A stretch of DNA of 64,000 nucleotides. It comes from AC-49 sp963817035 (GTDB lineage: Bacteria > Actinomycetota > Thermoleophilia > Solirubrobacterales > Solirubrobacteraceae). Position numbers and translations under genes: made by a program. Shown piece after piece: positions 17,414 through 26,194 of the stretch. The notes below the pieces were generated by a model. The model saw only the letters and a program-made list of their open reading frames with translations. It did no database searches and was not told where the DNA came from. Each line of letters begins with the position of its first letter. The first letter of the stretch is position 1. Location: NCBI GenBank assembly GCA_963817035.1, contig CAWFMM010000004.1, forward strand, positions 1,054,001 through 1,118,000, read 5' to 3'.

Positions 17414-18409
17414 GTGAGTCTGTCGACACTCTGGTTCATCATCATCGCCGTCTTCTGGGTCGGTTTCTTCATCCTCGAAGGCTTCGACTTCGGCGTCGGA
17501 ATGCTGCACACGTTCGTCGGCAAGACCGAGACCGGCAAGCGCGTCGCGCTGAACGCGATCGGGCCGTTCTGGGACGGCAACGAGGTGTGGCTGGTCGTCG
17601 CCGGCGCCGGGACGTTCGCCGCGTTCCCCGACTGGTACGCGTCGATGTTCTCGGCGCTCTACATCCCGCTGCTCGCGGTGCTCGCGGCGCTGATGGCGCG
17701 CGGCGTGGCGTTCGAGTGGCGCGGCAGGACCGAGGATCACGGCCGCCGCCAGATCTTCACGTGGTGCACGACGCTCGGCAGCCTGTTCATCCCGCTGCTG
17801 CTCGGCGTCGGCCTCGGCGACCTGCTGGCCGGGCTGCCGCTCGACAAGAACGGCGACTTCACCGGCAACTTCTTCGATCTGCTGACGCCTTACGGGTTGT
17901 GGACGGGGCTGACGATCGTCGGGCTGTGCCTGCTGCACGGGGCGACGTTCCTGGCGCTGAAGACGACCGATGACGTGCGCGCTCGCGCGCGCGCGTACGC
18001 GCGGCCGCTCGGCTGGGTCGCGATCGCGCTGGTTGTCGGCTTTGTGATCTGGACGCGGGCGGTGCAGGGCGACACGCAGGTGCCGCCGCCGGTCGAGTGC
18101 CTGGCGATCATCGCGGTGATCTTCGCCGCGCGGCTGGCGGTCTCCGAGGGCCACGACGGCTGGGCGTTCGCCGCCTCGGCCACCGCGATCGCCTCGGTCA
18201 TCGGCTCGATCTTCATCGACCTCTATCCCAACGTGATGATCTCGAGCACCGACTCGGCCTACGACCTGACCGTCAAGGGCGCCGCATCCGGCCACTACGC
18301 CCTGACCGTGATGACGATCGTCGCGCTCATCTTCACCCCCGTCGTGTTGCTCTACCAGGGGTGGACGTTCCACGTGTTCCGCGCGCGGGTGCAGGCGCCG
18401 AAGGAGTAG
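17414..18409 (+). CDS. cydB: Cytochrome bd oxidase subunit II
   Basis: The structural membrane partner of CydA; about 331 residues, eight helices. Family hallmarks are FFILEGFDFGVGML near the N-terminus and FWDGNEVWLVVAGAGTFAAFP. I chose the GTG at 17414 because GGAG (17404-17407) lies six bases upstream; the GTG at 17411 is too close. It ends the run that began with zwf. No clear terminator hairpin is seen in the 39 bases that follow. Confidence 0.93.
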   Translation: MSLSTLWFIIIAVFWVGFFILEGFDFGVGMLHTFVGKTETGKRVALNAIGPFWDGNEVWLVVAGAGTFAAFPDWYASMFSALYIPLLAVLAALMARGVAFEWRGRTEDHGRRQIFTWCTTLGSLFIPLLLGVGLGDLLAGLPLDKNGDFTGNFFDLLTPYGLWTGLTIVGLCLLHGATFLALKTTDDVRARARAYARPLGWVAIALVVGFVIWTRAVQGDTQVPPPVECLAIIAVIFAARLAVSEGHDGWAFAASATAIASVIGSIFIDLYPNVMISSTDSAYDLTVKGAASGHYALTVMTIVALIFTPVVLLYQGWTFHVFRARVQAPKE

Positions 18410-18448
18410 CGAACAGCGCTTGTGTGAGGTGGTAGCGTCGGCGCGGCA

Positions 18449-18934
18449 ATGTCCGAGGATCGAATGATCGCGGCGGTGCAGGAAGCGCTCACGGCGCACG
18501 GGATCAGCGATGAGATCGTCGCGTCCGGCCAGTTCAATCCGCGCGGGCACACCGGCGCCCTGTTTGCGGGTGGCCTGGCGGGCGGGGAGGCCGGAGGGCT
18601 GATGGGCAACGTGGGCGGCGACGTCGGCCTGATCACCGGTTCGCTCGGCGCGATGCACGCCACGGACGCAGCGTCGGGGCTGCCGCCGATGATGCTCGTC
18701 GGCGTGTCGGAGAACGCCGTGTACGGCTTCGCCGCGCGCAATCGGCACGACGAGCCGACAGATCTCGTTTTCCAGGTCGCCCGCGCTGATCTCACCGTCA
18801 AGGTGCACCAGCGCGTCAACGTCCGGGTGCTCGAACTGATCGACGCGGCGAGCGGCTCATGCATCGAGCTCGAGGGCAATCGCGTGCCGGTCACGCATTC
18901 CAAGGATGTGATCGAGGCGCTGAAGGGGCCGTGA
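18449..18934 (+). CDS. Conserved hypothetical protein with a glycine-rich segment
   Basis: A 161-residue protein I do not recognise. Residues 35-75 are Gly/Ala-rich (LFAGGLAGGEAGGLMG) and could insert in or lie against a membrane. The rest looks like a small alpha/beta fold (MMLVGVSENAVYGFAAR, then VFQVARADLTVKVHQRVNVRVLEL). No signal peptide. Its stop overlaps the GTG of the cysteine-rich exported protein by four bases, so the two are probably made together. Confidence 0.72.
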   Translation: MSEDRMIAAVQEALTAHGISDEIVASGQFNPRGHTGALFAGGLAGGEAGGLMGNVGGDVGLITGSLGAMHATDAASGLPPMMLVGVSENAVYGFAARNRHDEPTDLVFQVARADLTVKVHQRVNVRVLELIDAASGSCIELEGNRVPVTHSKDVIEALKGP

Positions 18935-20505
18935 GCTCCGGCCTCGACGACCGAGCGCGCCGCGCGGCCCGCAGCGACGGGGCGCGGTTCGACGCGATAA
19001 CGCGCGCGCTGGCCGCGCCGATGTCGCGCCGTCGCGCGATCGGCGTCCTCTCGGCGAGCGTCGCCGCGGGGAGGCTGCTGCAGGCCACCCCGGTCTACGC
19101 GGCGGCGAGCTGTCCGCCCGTCAACAGCCCCGAGAAGACGACCAAGTGCTCGATACCGTCCGGCGACCTCGAGCGCTTCATCTGCGTCACGCCGGATCTG
19201 CAGTGCTGCAACACGGACCGCTGTGCCGCGGCCTGTTCGGAGTTCTGGAAGGTGTGTCGCAACGGCGGCAGTGGCAGCGCGGCGTGCGACGACACCGAGC
19301 TGATGTGCACGAGCCCGCTCGGCCCAGGAGAGGGCAAGCGCACAAAGTTCTGCTCGGTGATGGTCACGATCCCTGCGGGCACATGCAGCGATGGGCGCCA
19401 GCAGAAGAGCGGCTGGTGCTGCAAGCCGGGCGAGCAGTGCGGCACGGAGTTCGGCGGTTGCAAATGCACGGGCGAGGACTGCGGCGACTTCTGCTGCGTC
19501 AAGGGCAAGTACTGCGAGCACCACTCGATCGGGGCGAACGAGTGCAAGCAGCTATGCCCCGACGGCGGCCACCGCTGCGGATATGACTGCTGCACGTCGA
19601 ACCGTCAGTGCAGCGGCGGATTGTTCCCGAGCTGCGAGTGCCGGTCCCCGCTCGTGGACTGCGGAACCGGATGCTGCGATCCGTCGAAGACGGTCAAGGA
19701 CCCGAACTTCTTCGACAACACCTTCCAAGGATGGTTCGACACTGCGAGCCGGTCATCGTCCTCGCACGGAGGCGGCAACCGGCGCAGCGTTCGCGCCGCC
19801 GCGCCGGTGACGTCCGTGGCACAGGCGCTCCTCGTCATGGCCGCAACCGATGCGCAGCGCGCGGCCGCGTTCGCGGCGTTCACCGACGGCCACCACGACA
19901 ACGCGTACCGCAGCTCCGTCGCCGTCGCCAAGGTGTCGCTGCCGTCCCTCCAGGCGATGCCCGAGCTCGACGCCAACGCGGTCAAGGCGCTCAACACGTT
20001 GCTGATCGCCGAGGCCAAGGCGTCGGCGCAGATCGCCGCCGCCGCGACCGCACTGGCGCGCTCGCGCGCGGCGATCACCAAGCACGATCGCGGGCGCGCG
20101 CGCCGCCAGCTGCTGGCTTCGGCGCGGTTCGCCGACCAGGCCCGCACCGCGCTGAGCAGCGTCACGAAGCTCCGCGCCCGGGCCGTGACCGCGCTGAACG
20201 GCGGCGGCAAGGAGGTCTCCGTCACGACCGACCAGGTCGCCGCGTTCCAGGCCGCTGTGCGCTCGGGTGGCGTCCCGGCCGATCTGCGCGCGCTGCTCGC
20301 CGCGCTCGGCGTCAAGGGTCACGACCTCACCCGCGTGCGCAGCGGCATCCTTCAGAACGTCATCGGTCCTGAGCAGCTCGCCGGCCCCGTGCTGATCGCC
20401 CCGCTGAGCGAAGCTCGCCGCGCGTCGCAGCTCAAGCATGCGATCAGCGAGCTCCAGCGCTTCGCGACCACGGCGCGCAAGCACCCGGTGGCGCGGGGGC
20501 GGTAG
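18931..20505 (+). CDS. Tat-exported protein with a 32-cysteine domain
   Basis: A 524-residue protein of no family I can name. The GTG at 18931 overlaps the upstream stop. Residues 31-58 look like a twin-arginine signal (SRRRAIGVL, hydrophobic stretch, YAAA). Residues 61-260 hold 32 cysteines, many as CC pairs (QCCN, WCCKPGEQC, DFCCVKGKYC, YDCCTS, GCCDPS), which suggests a disulfide-knotted or metal-binding surface domain. A Ser/His-Gly-Gly linker (about 275-290) leads to an Ala-rich, probably all-helical C-terminal region of about 220 residues. Export by Tat would fit folding or cofactor loading in the cytoplasm. Function unknown. Confidence 0.8.
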   Translation: MSSGLDDRARRAARSDGARFDAITRALAAPMSRRRAIGVLSASVAAGRLLQATPVYAAASCPPVNSPEKTTKCSIPSGDLERFICVTPDLQCCNTDRCAAACSEFWKVCRNGGSGSAACDDTELMCTSPLGPGEGKRTKFCSVMVTIPAGTCSDGRQQKSGWCCKPGEQCGTEFGGCKCTGEDCGDFCCVKGKYCEHHSIGANECKQLCPDGGHRCGYDCCTSNRQCSGGLFPSCECRSPLVDCGTGCCDPSKTVKDPNFFDNTFQGWFDTASRSSSSHGGGNRRSVRAAAPVTSVAQALLVMAATDAQRAAAFAAFTDGHHDNAYRSSVAVAKVSLPSLQAMPELDANAVKALNTLLIAEAKASAQIAAAATALARSRAAITKHDRGRARRQLLASARFADQARTALSSVTKLRARAVTALNGGGKEVSVTTDQVAAFQAAVRSGGVPADLRALLAALGVKGHDLTRVRSGILQNVIGPEQLAGPVLIAPLSEARRASQLKHAISELQRFATTARKHPVARGR

Positions 20506-20517
20506 CGTCGCGCTTGG

Positions 20518-20949
20518 TCAGAAGCCCGGCGGCGCGGCCGGCCCGGGCTCCAACAGCACCTTGGTGTACTGCCGCCGCGCGATTCGCCAGCCGTCCCCAC
20601 CGAGCACGAGCTCGTCGTCGTAGAAGCCGGCGGCGTGCACGATCAGCTCGCCGCTCGGGGTCGTCAGGAGCGCGTCGACGTAGGAGCGCGCGGTGACGCG
20701 CCCGTCGCCCGCGGGCTCGACGCGCGCGTTGGTGATGCGGTGCATGGTGTGGCCCATCGCGGCATGCGAGGCCTCGATCCACGCCGTGATCTCGTCGCCG
20801 CTGAACCAGCGCAGCGTGCCGATGCCGGGAAGCTCGCCGTAGTCGGCCTCGCAGTCGTCGGTGAAGCACGTGCGCAACAGCTCCCAGTCGCGCGTGTCGA
20901 TTCCGGTCGCGTAGCGGACGAGGACGTCGTTGACGTCGGCCGCGGTCAT
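20518..20949 (-). CDS. SnoaL-like (NTF2-fold) small protein
   Basis: A 143-residue NTF2-like cone-fold protein: VNDVLVRYATGIDTRDWELLRTCF is the usual N-terminal helix pair, followed by CFTDDCEADYGE, and a late strand GDGWRIARRQY. Such proteins act as ring hydroxylases, dehydratases or isomerases on small hydrophobic substrates; nothing here fixes the reaction. The ATG at 20949 overlaps the stop of the upstream SDR (ATGA), so it is expressed with it. Confidence 0.83.
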   Translation of the reverse strand: MTAADVNDVLVRYATGIDTRDWELLRTCFTDDCEADYGELPGIGTLRWFSGDEITAWIEASHAAMGHTMHRITNARVEPAGDGRVTARSYVDALLTTPSGELIVHAAGFYDDELVLGGDGWRIARRQYTKVLLEPGPAAPPGF

Positions 20950-21779
20950 GACGGCGCGGGCTCCGGGTCGGGATCGCCGAAGAACGACTCGGTCGACGCC
21001 CGGCTGACCGTCTCCACTCGGTCTCGGCGGGCGTCGGCGGCCGCGGTCGTCATCTCCTCGGTGACCCCGGCGAACGGGAACATGTAGGTCGGCCGTCGAC
21101 CCAGCTCGCGCAGGCCGGTGTGCGCGACGTCCACCGCCTCGTAGAGGCCGTCGGGGTCCTTGCCGGTGCGGTCGAGCAGGCGCCGCAGCGCGGGGGTGTT
21201 GGTACCCGGCGTGACGAGGCATGTGACGTCGATGCCGTGCGGGCTGAGCTCGGCCCAGAGGGACTCGGCGAAGGCGATCTCGAAGGCCTTCGTGGCGGAG
21301 TAGACGGCGATCCGCGAGCCGCCGCCGAGGCCGGCGCCGGAGGCCATGATCAGCAGCCCGCCGCGCCCGCGCGCCTTCATCGCGCCCGCGAAGCGGTAGC
21401 AGGCATCGACGACCGTGGCGTTGTTGCGAGTCATCAGCGCCAGCCAGTCCTCGAGCGGGCGAGCGAGGAAGAACGACGCGTGCGAATCGGCGCCCGCGTT
21501 GGAGATGTACAGGCCGACCTCGAGATCGGCGCTCGCGTCGAACAGGCGCTCTCCGGCATCGGCCTCGGAGAGGTCCAGAGCGACGACGCGCGTCTCGATC
21601 CCGTGGTCGCGAACGAGCTCGGCGGCGAGCTCATCGAGGGCGGCCGGTCGGCGCGACACCAGTACGCAATTGATGCCCTGCGCGGCCAGCATCCGGGCGT
21701 ACTCGGCGCCCATGCCCTCCGATGCGCCGGCGATGACGGCCCACGGTCCGTAGCGCTCCCGGAACTGCGCCCAATTCAT
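20946..21779 (-). CDS. Short-chain dehydrogenase/reductase
   Basis: An NAD(P)-dependent oxidoreductase of about 277 residues from the ATG at 21779 (MNWAQFRERYGPW); ATGs at 21794 and 21845 would add 5 or 22 residues. The cofactor motif is AGASEGMGAEYA (TGxxxGxG variant with Ala), then NNAGA-like SNAG, Ser in MASGAG, and the catalytic Tyr-x-x-x-Lys as YSATK. The C-terminal tail is acidic and Pro-rich. It is coupled to the SnoaL-like gene, typical of pairs acting on steroid-like or aromatic compounds; the substrate is unknown. Confidence 0.88.
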   Translation of the reverse strand: MNWAQFRERYGPWAVIAGASEGMGAEYARMLAAQGINCVLVSRRPAALDELAAELVRDHGIETRVVALDLSEADAGERLFDASADLEVGLYISNAGADSHASFFLARPLEDWLALMTRNNATVVDACYRFAGAMKARGRGGLLIMASGAGLGGGSRIAVYSATKAFEIAFAESLWAELSPHGIDVTCLVTPGTNTPALRRLLDRTGKDPDGLYEAVDVAHTGLRELGRRPTYMFPFAGVTEEMTTAAADARRDRVETVSRASTESFFGDPDPEPAPS

Positions 21780-21841
21780 GTCTGGGGTTCCCATAGGGCG
21801 AATGCAGCCATATTCGCCCCGGCGCCCGACGTCCAGGTGCG

Positions 21842-22492
21842 TCATGGTCTGAGGGAGAACGGCGGGTAGCGATCGGTGGTGAGCAGGAGCGCGTAGGCCG
21901 CGACACGCAGTCCCCAGCGCCCGACGCCGACGACGTAGTCGAACAGCCCCCGTGGGTAGCGTCCGGTGAACAGGATCGCGAACCAGGCGATCACGACGCT
22001 CACGAACGCACCGAGGATGAGGAACCCGAGCAGCACGAAGTGCGGGATCGCCATGAGCACCTTGACGAGCGGGAGCCAGCGGTTGAGGTCGCGCGGGACA
22101 TCTGGGTACTGGAGGTCGAGGTGCAGCGACTGTTGCTCGTCGGTGGACGGGTAGTGGTCATCGAGCAGCGCGGCGTAGACGGTGACCCGGGATGTGAACC
22201 GGGTGAGCTCGAGGTTCCAGTCGAACCACCACCGCGGATACTTCTGCCGGAAGAGGATCATCAGCAGCGGCCCGAGGAACAGCAGCCCGCCGGCGCTGAC
22301 GACCACCGTGGTCGTGTGTGACCCCGAACCGCCCGAGTAGGTCCGGGTGGCCCCACCCACGGCCCCGAGCACGATCGCGATCGGAATGATCGTGAACATC
22401 CGGAAGAACGTCGTGAGCCGGTTGAGCGGACGGTCGGGGTAGTCGACGTCGAGCGTTGCGGGATAGCCGGAGGTGGCTTCGGCGGTGTCCAT
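21842..22492 (-). CDS. DUF4389 membrane protein
   Basis: About 216 residues with two homologous halves, each with a charged Tyr-Pro strand (LDVDYPDRPLNRL and LQYPDVPRDLNRWLPL) followed by transmembrane segments. This is the DUF4389 layout; the family has no known function. I prefer the ATG at 22492, five bases after GGAG, over the GTG at 22498. It begins just after the stop of the broken SDR remnant. Confidence 0.85.
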   Translation of the reverse strand: MDTAEATSGYPATLDVDYPDRPLNRLTTFFRMFTIIPIAIVLGAVGGATRTYSGGSGSHTTTVVVSAGGLLFLGPLLMILFRQKYPRWWFDWNLELTRFTSRVTVYAALLDDHYPSTDEQQSLHLDLQYPDVPRDLNRWLPLVKVLMAIPHFVLLGFLILGAFVSVVIAWFAILFTGRYPRGLFDYVVGVGRWGLRVAAYALLLTTDRYPPFSLRP

Positions 22493-22494
22493 CG

Positions 22495-23210
22495 TCACTC
22501 CTTCGGGTTGCGGAAGTAATGGCCCTGCTGGAGATCATCGACGAGTCCAGGGCCGGTGGGTAGCCAGCCAGCCGTTCGCGGGTCAGCGCGCTCGAGGCGA
22601 GGACGTCGAACGCGAGGAAGCCGGCCAGCCAGCCGAAGTGCCCGTCCACGTCCTCGGCGGCGACGGACGTCACCGGCAGGTCGAGTTGCCGGCCGATCTC
22701 CTCGGCGATCGCGCGCAGGGGCACGCCTTCTTCGGCGACGCCGTGCAGGACTGAGCCCGACGGGGCCGTCTCCAGCGCGAGGCGGAAGAGGCGCGCGGCG
22801 TCGTGCCGGTGCACCGCGGGCCAGGTGTTGGTCCCGTCGCCGATGTAGCCCGCGGTCCCCTTGGCGCGCGCGATGGCGACGAGCGTCGCGACGAAGCCGT
22901 GGTCGCCGTCGCCGTGGACGCTGGGCGAGAGCCGCAGGCTCGACGAGCGCACGTCGGACGAGGCGAGGGCGAGCGCCGTGCGCTCGGACAGGGTGCGATG
23001 GCCCGCGGGCGAGTCGGGATTCGGCGCGTCGCTCTCGGTTGCCACGACGCCGGGCGTCAGGCCGGCCAATCCGGACGCGATGACCAGCGGCCGGCCCGTG
23101 CCCCGTAGTGCGGCCTCGAAGTTGCCCGAGAAGGCGTCCTCGTGCTTGAACCCCAGGTGGATGACGCCGTCGGATGAGGCCGCGGCGTCGTGCAGGACCG
23201 TGAGATCGTC
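22495..23210 (-). pseudogene. NAD-dependent epimerase/SDR remnant, 5' end deleted and frameshifted
   Basis: Most of an extended SDR: DGVIHLGFKHEDAFSG, LVIASGLAGL, VHGDGDHGFVATL, GDGTNTWPAVHR and EEGVPLRAIAEEIG are all family landmarks. The first 50 or so residues, including the Rossmann glycines, are missing: similarity stops at 23210, exactly where a TetR fragment begins on the other strand. About 14 residues also seem lost after FSGNF. Near 22570 a one-base deletion shifts the frame; the true ending (GPGLVDDLQQGHYF) reads in the next frame to the TGA at 22495. It cannot make an active enzyme. Confidence 0.75.
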
Positions 23211-23606
23211 TTCGCCAGTCGGGCGGGCCTCACGAAGCGGACGTTCTTCCGGCACTTCTCCGACAAGCGCGAGGTCCTGTTCGGCGGGGGAGAGGATTTC
23301 AAGCAGGTTTTCGTGACCGGCCTCGCCGACGCGCCCGCCTCGGCCGCGTCGATCGACGCCATCGCCGTGAGCCTCGCGGCGGCCGGCGCCGCGTTCGAGG
23401 GCCGCCACGAGTTCGCGCGTCAGCGCCAGCGTGTCATCGCGGCCAACGCGGAGCTCCAGGAACGCGAGCTCGTCAAGGTCGCCTCGGTCGCTGCGGAGCT
23501 CGCGATGCACAGAATTGCGGGCCGTCCGCAGCGTTGCGACCAGCCGCCGGCAGTGCCCGCGAGTCCGACTCAAGTTCCGGATCGGTTGGCCGACGGGATT
23601 GCCTAG
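23202..23606 (+). pseudogene. TetR-family regulator remnant lacking its 5' end
   Basis: The segment RAGLTKRTFFRHFSDKREVLFGGGE is the second half of a TetR helix-turn-helix with its downstream linker. The first 35-40 residues of a TetR protein are absent: homology begins at the same point where the divergent SDR remnant ends. Helical ligand-domain sequence follows (FEGRHEFARQRQRVIAANAELQERE), then the frame becomes unlike TetR, suggesting a second lesion. A GTG at 23190 precedes it but lies in the SDR coding strand. Confidence 0.7.
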
Positions 23607-23683
23607 AGAGCCCAGTCAGCGGCCGGGGTCTGGCGGCAACCATCTCGGCCTGGATCGACGGGACCTCTCTACTCCAAGGCGGC

Positions 23684-23716
23684 GACCGGCCCCGCACGAT
23701 GCGCGCGGGACCGGTC
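23684..23716. terminator. Strong GC hairpin, terminator-like
   Basis: A 33-base imperfect palindrome: GACCGG and CCCGC on the left pair with GCGGG and CCGGTC on the right, with one mismatch and a short loop. No T-run follows on either strand, so an intrinsic terminator is only a possibility. The rest of 23607-23899 shows no gene I can support. Confidence 0.35.
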
Positions 23717-23899
23717 TAAGCCTTAGGCGGCAACCATGAACCGTGTATCGGCAAGTCGTGCTGAGTGCTTGAGCCCTGATGTCTACCGATGCGTTTGGTA
23801 CCACGTCCTCGTTCAACCGCGTGCACCTACGACGGGCTGCCGCGTTGCGAGAAGGGCAATTGCTCCCACCGAAGCATCCAGCGCTGCGATGATGCCCAG

Positions 23900-24103
23900 A
23901 TGCCCAAGAAAAGGGAGCGACCGCGCTTCGAGATCGTTCAGACGATCGGAGATCCCGACGAGTTCGCCGACGCCCTGGAGGAGACGGCAGAAGCGATGTG
24001 CGCCGACGATCCCGCGCTGAAGATCCAGAACGTCTCGCACGCGATCGCCATCGACGCCGGCGGCCGGACGCACTACTCGGCAATCATCGTCGCAAAGCCC
24101 TAA
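23900..24103 (+). CDS. Small hypothetical protein, 67 residues
   Basis: Starts MPKKRERPRFEIV and ends THYSAIIVAKP. An acidic helix (DEFADALEETAEAM) lies between two strands, giving a compact beta-alpha-beta look. Not recognised. The codon use resembles that of the neighbouring genes. No clear ribosome site; upstream starts in the same frame (from 23789) would add low-quality sequence. Confidence 0.5.
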   Translation: MPKKRERPRFEIVQTIGDPDEFADALEETAEAMCADDPALKIQNVSHAIAIDAGGRTHYSAIIVAKP

Positions 24104-24186
24104 AGGCCCGCGCCACCAGTCCCGCACTGCGCGAGGACCGGGTGCACGCAAATGCCGAGTGCGCCTACTCCGGAAACGACTGGTGG

Positions 24187-24693
24187 CTAGGACACGTCGC
24201 TGAGCGAGGGTGGCGGCCCCAGGATCTCGGCGCCGTGGGCGGCGAACAGCCGTGCCATCTCGGGCATCGGCGGCATCACCGTCTCGGTTGGGGGCTCCGC
24301 CCCGGTGACGGGGACGCCCAGCGAAACGAAGATCTGCTCTGAGCCCGATGGGCTGATCGTCGCGAGCATCCGTGCGCGTTCGGAGCGGACGAGGTAGGCG
24401 TGGGGGACATCGCGGGGGGCGAAGCAGTAGTCGCCTGCCTCGAGGTCGATCCGCTCGTCGCCGACGAACATCGTGACCTCGCCCTCGAGGACGTAGAACG
24501 TCTCGTCCTCGTTGTGATGGACATGGAGAGGCGGCCCGCTGCCGCGTGGGTCGTCGACCTCGATTTGCGCGAACGCGCCGCCGGTCTCGTCGGGACCCAC
24601 CTTGACGGTGATCCGGCCGGTCTTCCACCAGACGTCGGCAAGGCCCTCGCCGGCGGCGAGGCGGTAGGGCTTGGGTGCGGCCTCCATGGACAT
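24187..24693 (-). CDS. Cupin-domain protein
   Basis: A 168-residue single-domain cupin. Motif 1 is PPLHVHHNEDETFYVLEGEV, giving the metal-binding His-x-His, Glu; motif 2 is AGDYCFAPRDVPHAYLV with the final metal His. It probably binds one divalent metal and acts as a small dioxygenase, isomerase or sensor. GGGAG five bases before the ATG at 24693 supports this start. Confidence 0.87.
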   Translation of the reverse strand: MSMEAAPKPYRLAAGEGLADVWWKTGRITVKVGPDETGGAFAQIEVDDPRGSGPPLHVHHNEDETFYVLEGEVTMFVGDERIDLEAGDYCFAPRDVPHAYLVRSERARMLATISPSGSEQIFVSLGVPVTGAEPPTETVMPPMPEMARLFAAHGAEILGPPPSLSDVS

Positions 24694-24869
24694 GGCACTC
24701 CCTTCCCGTCGGGACTCAGAGTCCCGTGACCGTAACGCGACGGCCGCGCGCGCTGGCCCAAAAGGCTACGCCTGACCAGCCTACGCTCACCCATTCGGCG
24801 GCGTCGGAAAATCCTTGTCCAGTTGCACGATCGTGGACGCGGCTCGATCGGGGAGTAGCATCGATTGGG

Positions 24870-25334
24870 ATGTCTGTTCTCGCTGTCGTGTTGGTGGTGG
24901 TCTCGGTTGGTCTTCTGTTGGTCGAGGCGCATCTCACGACGGGGGGTTTCATCGCGGCGATCGCGATCATCGCCCTGGTGTCCGGGCTGACGCTGGCGTT
25001 GGCGAGTGCCGGCGCCGCTCTGTGGGTCGTGGTCGCGGTTGGCGTGATCGTCGCGGTCGCCGCGGGTATGGCCCTTTGGGTCGCCGCACGGAGCCTGCTG
25101 TCCACCGCGCGTCGGCGCCCGCGCACCGGACCGCAGGCGATGGTCGGCCATCTCGGCCAGGTGCGCGCGAGTGACGCGGTCGCGCACGTGTACGTCGATG
25201 GCGGACTCTGGCGAGCGCAGCCGAGTTCGCTGGAAGGCGACCGGGCGCTTCGCGATGGCGATCGGGTGATCGTCGAGGGTGTCCAGGGCCTGACCCTGTC
25301 AGTGCGCCGAGCGGAAGACTGGGAGTGCAGCTGA
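24870..25334 (+). CDS. NfeD-like membrane protein
   Basis: A 154-residue protein: three or four hydrophobic segments in the first 90 residues (VVLVVVSVGLLLVEAHL, then a Gly/Ala-rich pair), then an OB-fold C-terminus (GHLGQVRASDAV, HVYVDGGLWRAQP, GDRVIVEGVQGLTLSVR). This is the short NfeD form without a protease domain. Its stop overlaps the start of a slipin/stomatin gene by one base, the typical NfeD-stomatin pair that organises membrane microdomains. Confidence 0.88.
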   Translation: MSVLAVVLVVVSVGLLLVEAHLTTGGFIAAIAIIALVSGLTLALASAGAALWVVVAVGVIVAVAAGMALWVAARSLLSTARRRPRTGPQAMVGHLGQVRASDAVAHVYVDGGLWRAQPSSLEGDRALRDGDRVIVEGVQGLTLSVRRAEDWECS

Positions 25335-26194
25335 TGGAAGTAATTCTCATCGTCCTCGCGGTGCTCGTGCTGGTGGGCGTGGTCCTGGCGGCCGCGTCCG
25401 TGCGCGTGCTGCGCGAATACGAACGTGGCGTCGTGTTCCGGCTCGGTCGTATCGTCGACGAGCGTGGCCCGGGCGTGATCGTCCTGGTTCCGTTCGTCGA
25501 GCGCCTTGTGCGCGTGAGCCTGCGCACGGTGACCCAACAGATCCCGCCGCAGGACGTCATCACCCGAGACAACGTGACGGTCCGCGTCACCGCGGTGACG
25601 TACTACCGCATCATCGACCCGAACAAGTCGGTCGTCGAGATTGAGGACGTTCTCGCCGCGACGTCGCAGATCGCACAGACGACGTTGCGCTCCGTGCTGG
25701 GCAAGGCCGAGCTCGACACGTTGCTGTCCGAGCGCGAGCAGCTCAACGAGAGCCTCCAGCACATCATCGATGACCAGACCGAGCCCTGGGGTGTGAAGGT
25801 CACGACGGTCGAGATCAAGGACGTCGAGATCCCGGCGGCCATGCAGCACGCGATGGCTCGCCAAGCCGAAGCCGAGCGCGAGCGACGCGCCAAGATCATC
25901 GACGCCGAAGGGGAGTTCCAGGCGGCCGCGAAGCTGCTGGAAGCCGCGGATCTGATCGGCCGCAACCCGGTCACCATCCAGCTTCGTTATCTGCAAACGC
26001 TGCGTGAGATCGGCAACAGCGAGAACTCAACGATCGTGTTCCCATTTCCACTCGACCTGATCGGCTCACTGATGAATACAGTGGGCGGGGACGCCGCGAC
26101 GGGCACCGCCGCGCCAGCGGTTCCCGCCATCGCCGCGACGCGACCGGCCGCTGCGGTCGCCGAGAACGGACCTGTGAACACCACGCAGGACTGA
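25334..26194 (+). CDS. Slipin/stomatin-like SPFH (band 7) protein
   Basis: A 286-residue protein: an N-terminal membrane anchor (residues 1-25), then the SPFH domain (REYERGVVFRLGR, GPGVIVLVPFVER, QQIPPQDVITRDNVTV, RSVLGKAELDTLLSERE), an Ala/Glu coiled coil (ARQAEAERERRAKIIDAEGE) and an Ala/Pro-rich tail. It oligomerises at the inner membrane and works with NfeD. The ATG overlaps the nfeD stop (TGATG), with GGGAG upstream. Confidence 0.92.
   Translation: MEVILIVLAVLVLVGVVLAAASVRVLREYERGVVFRLGRIVDERGPGVIVLVPFVERLVRVSLRTVTQQIPPQDVITRDNVTVRVTAVTYYRIIDPNKSVVEIEDVLAATSQIAQTTLRSVLGKAELDTLLSEREQLNESLQHIIDDQTEPWGVKVTTVEIKDVEIPAAMQHAMARQAEAERERRAKIIDAEGEFQAAAKLLEAADLIGRNPVTIQLRYLQTLREIGNSENSTIVFPFPLDLIGSLMNTVGGDAATGTAAPAVPAIAATRPAAAVAENGPVNTTQD

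Noticed and set aside
24815..24869. A sigma-70-like promoter (TTGCAC and TAGCAT) before nfeD
   Set aside because: The spacing is about 28 bp, too long for a normal promoter.
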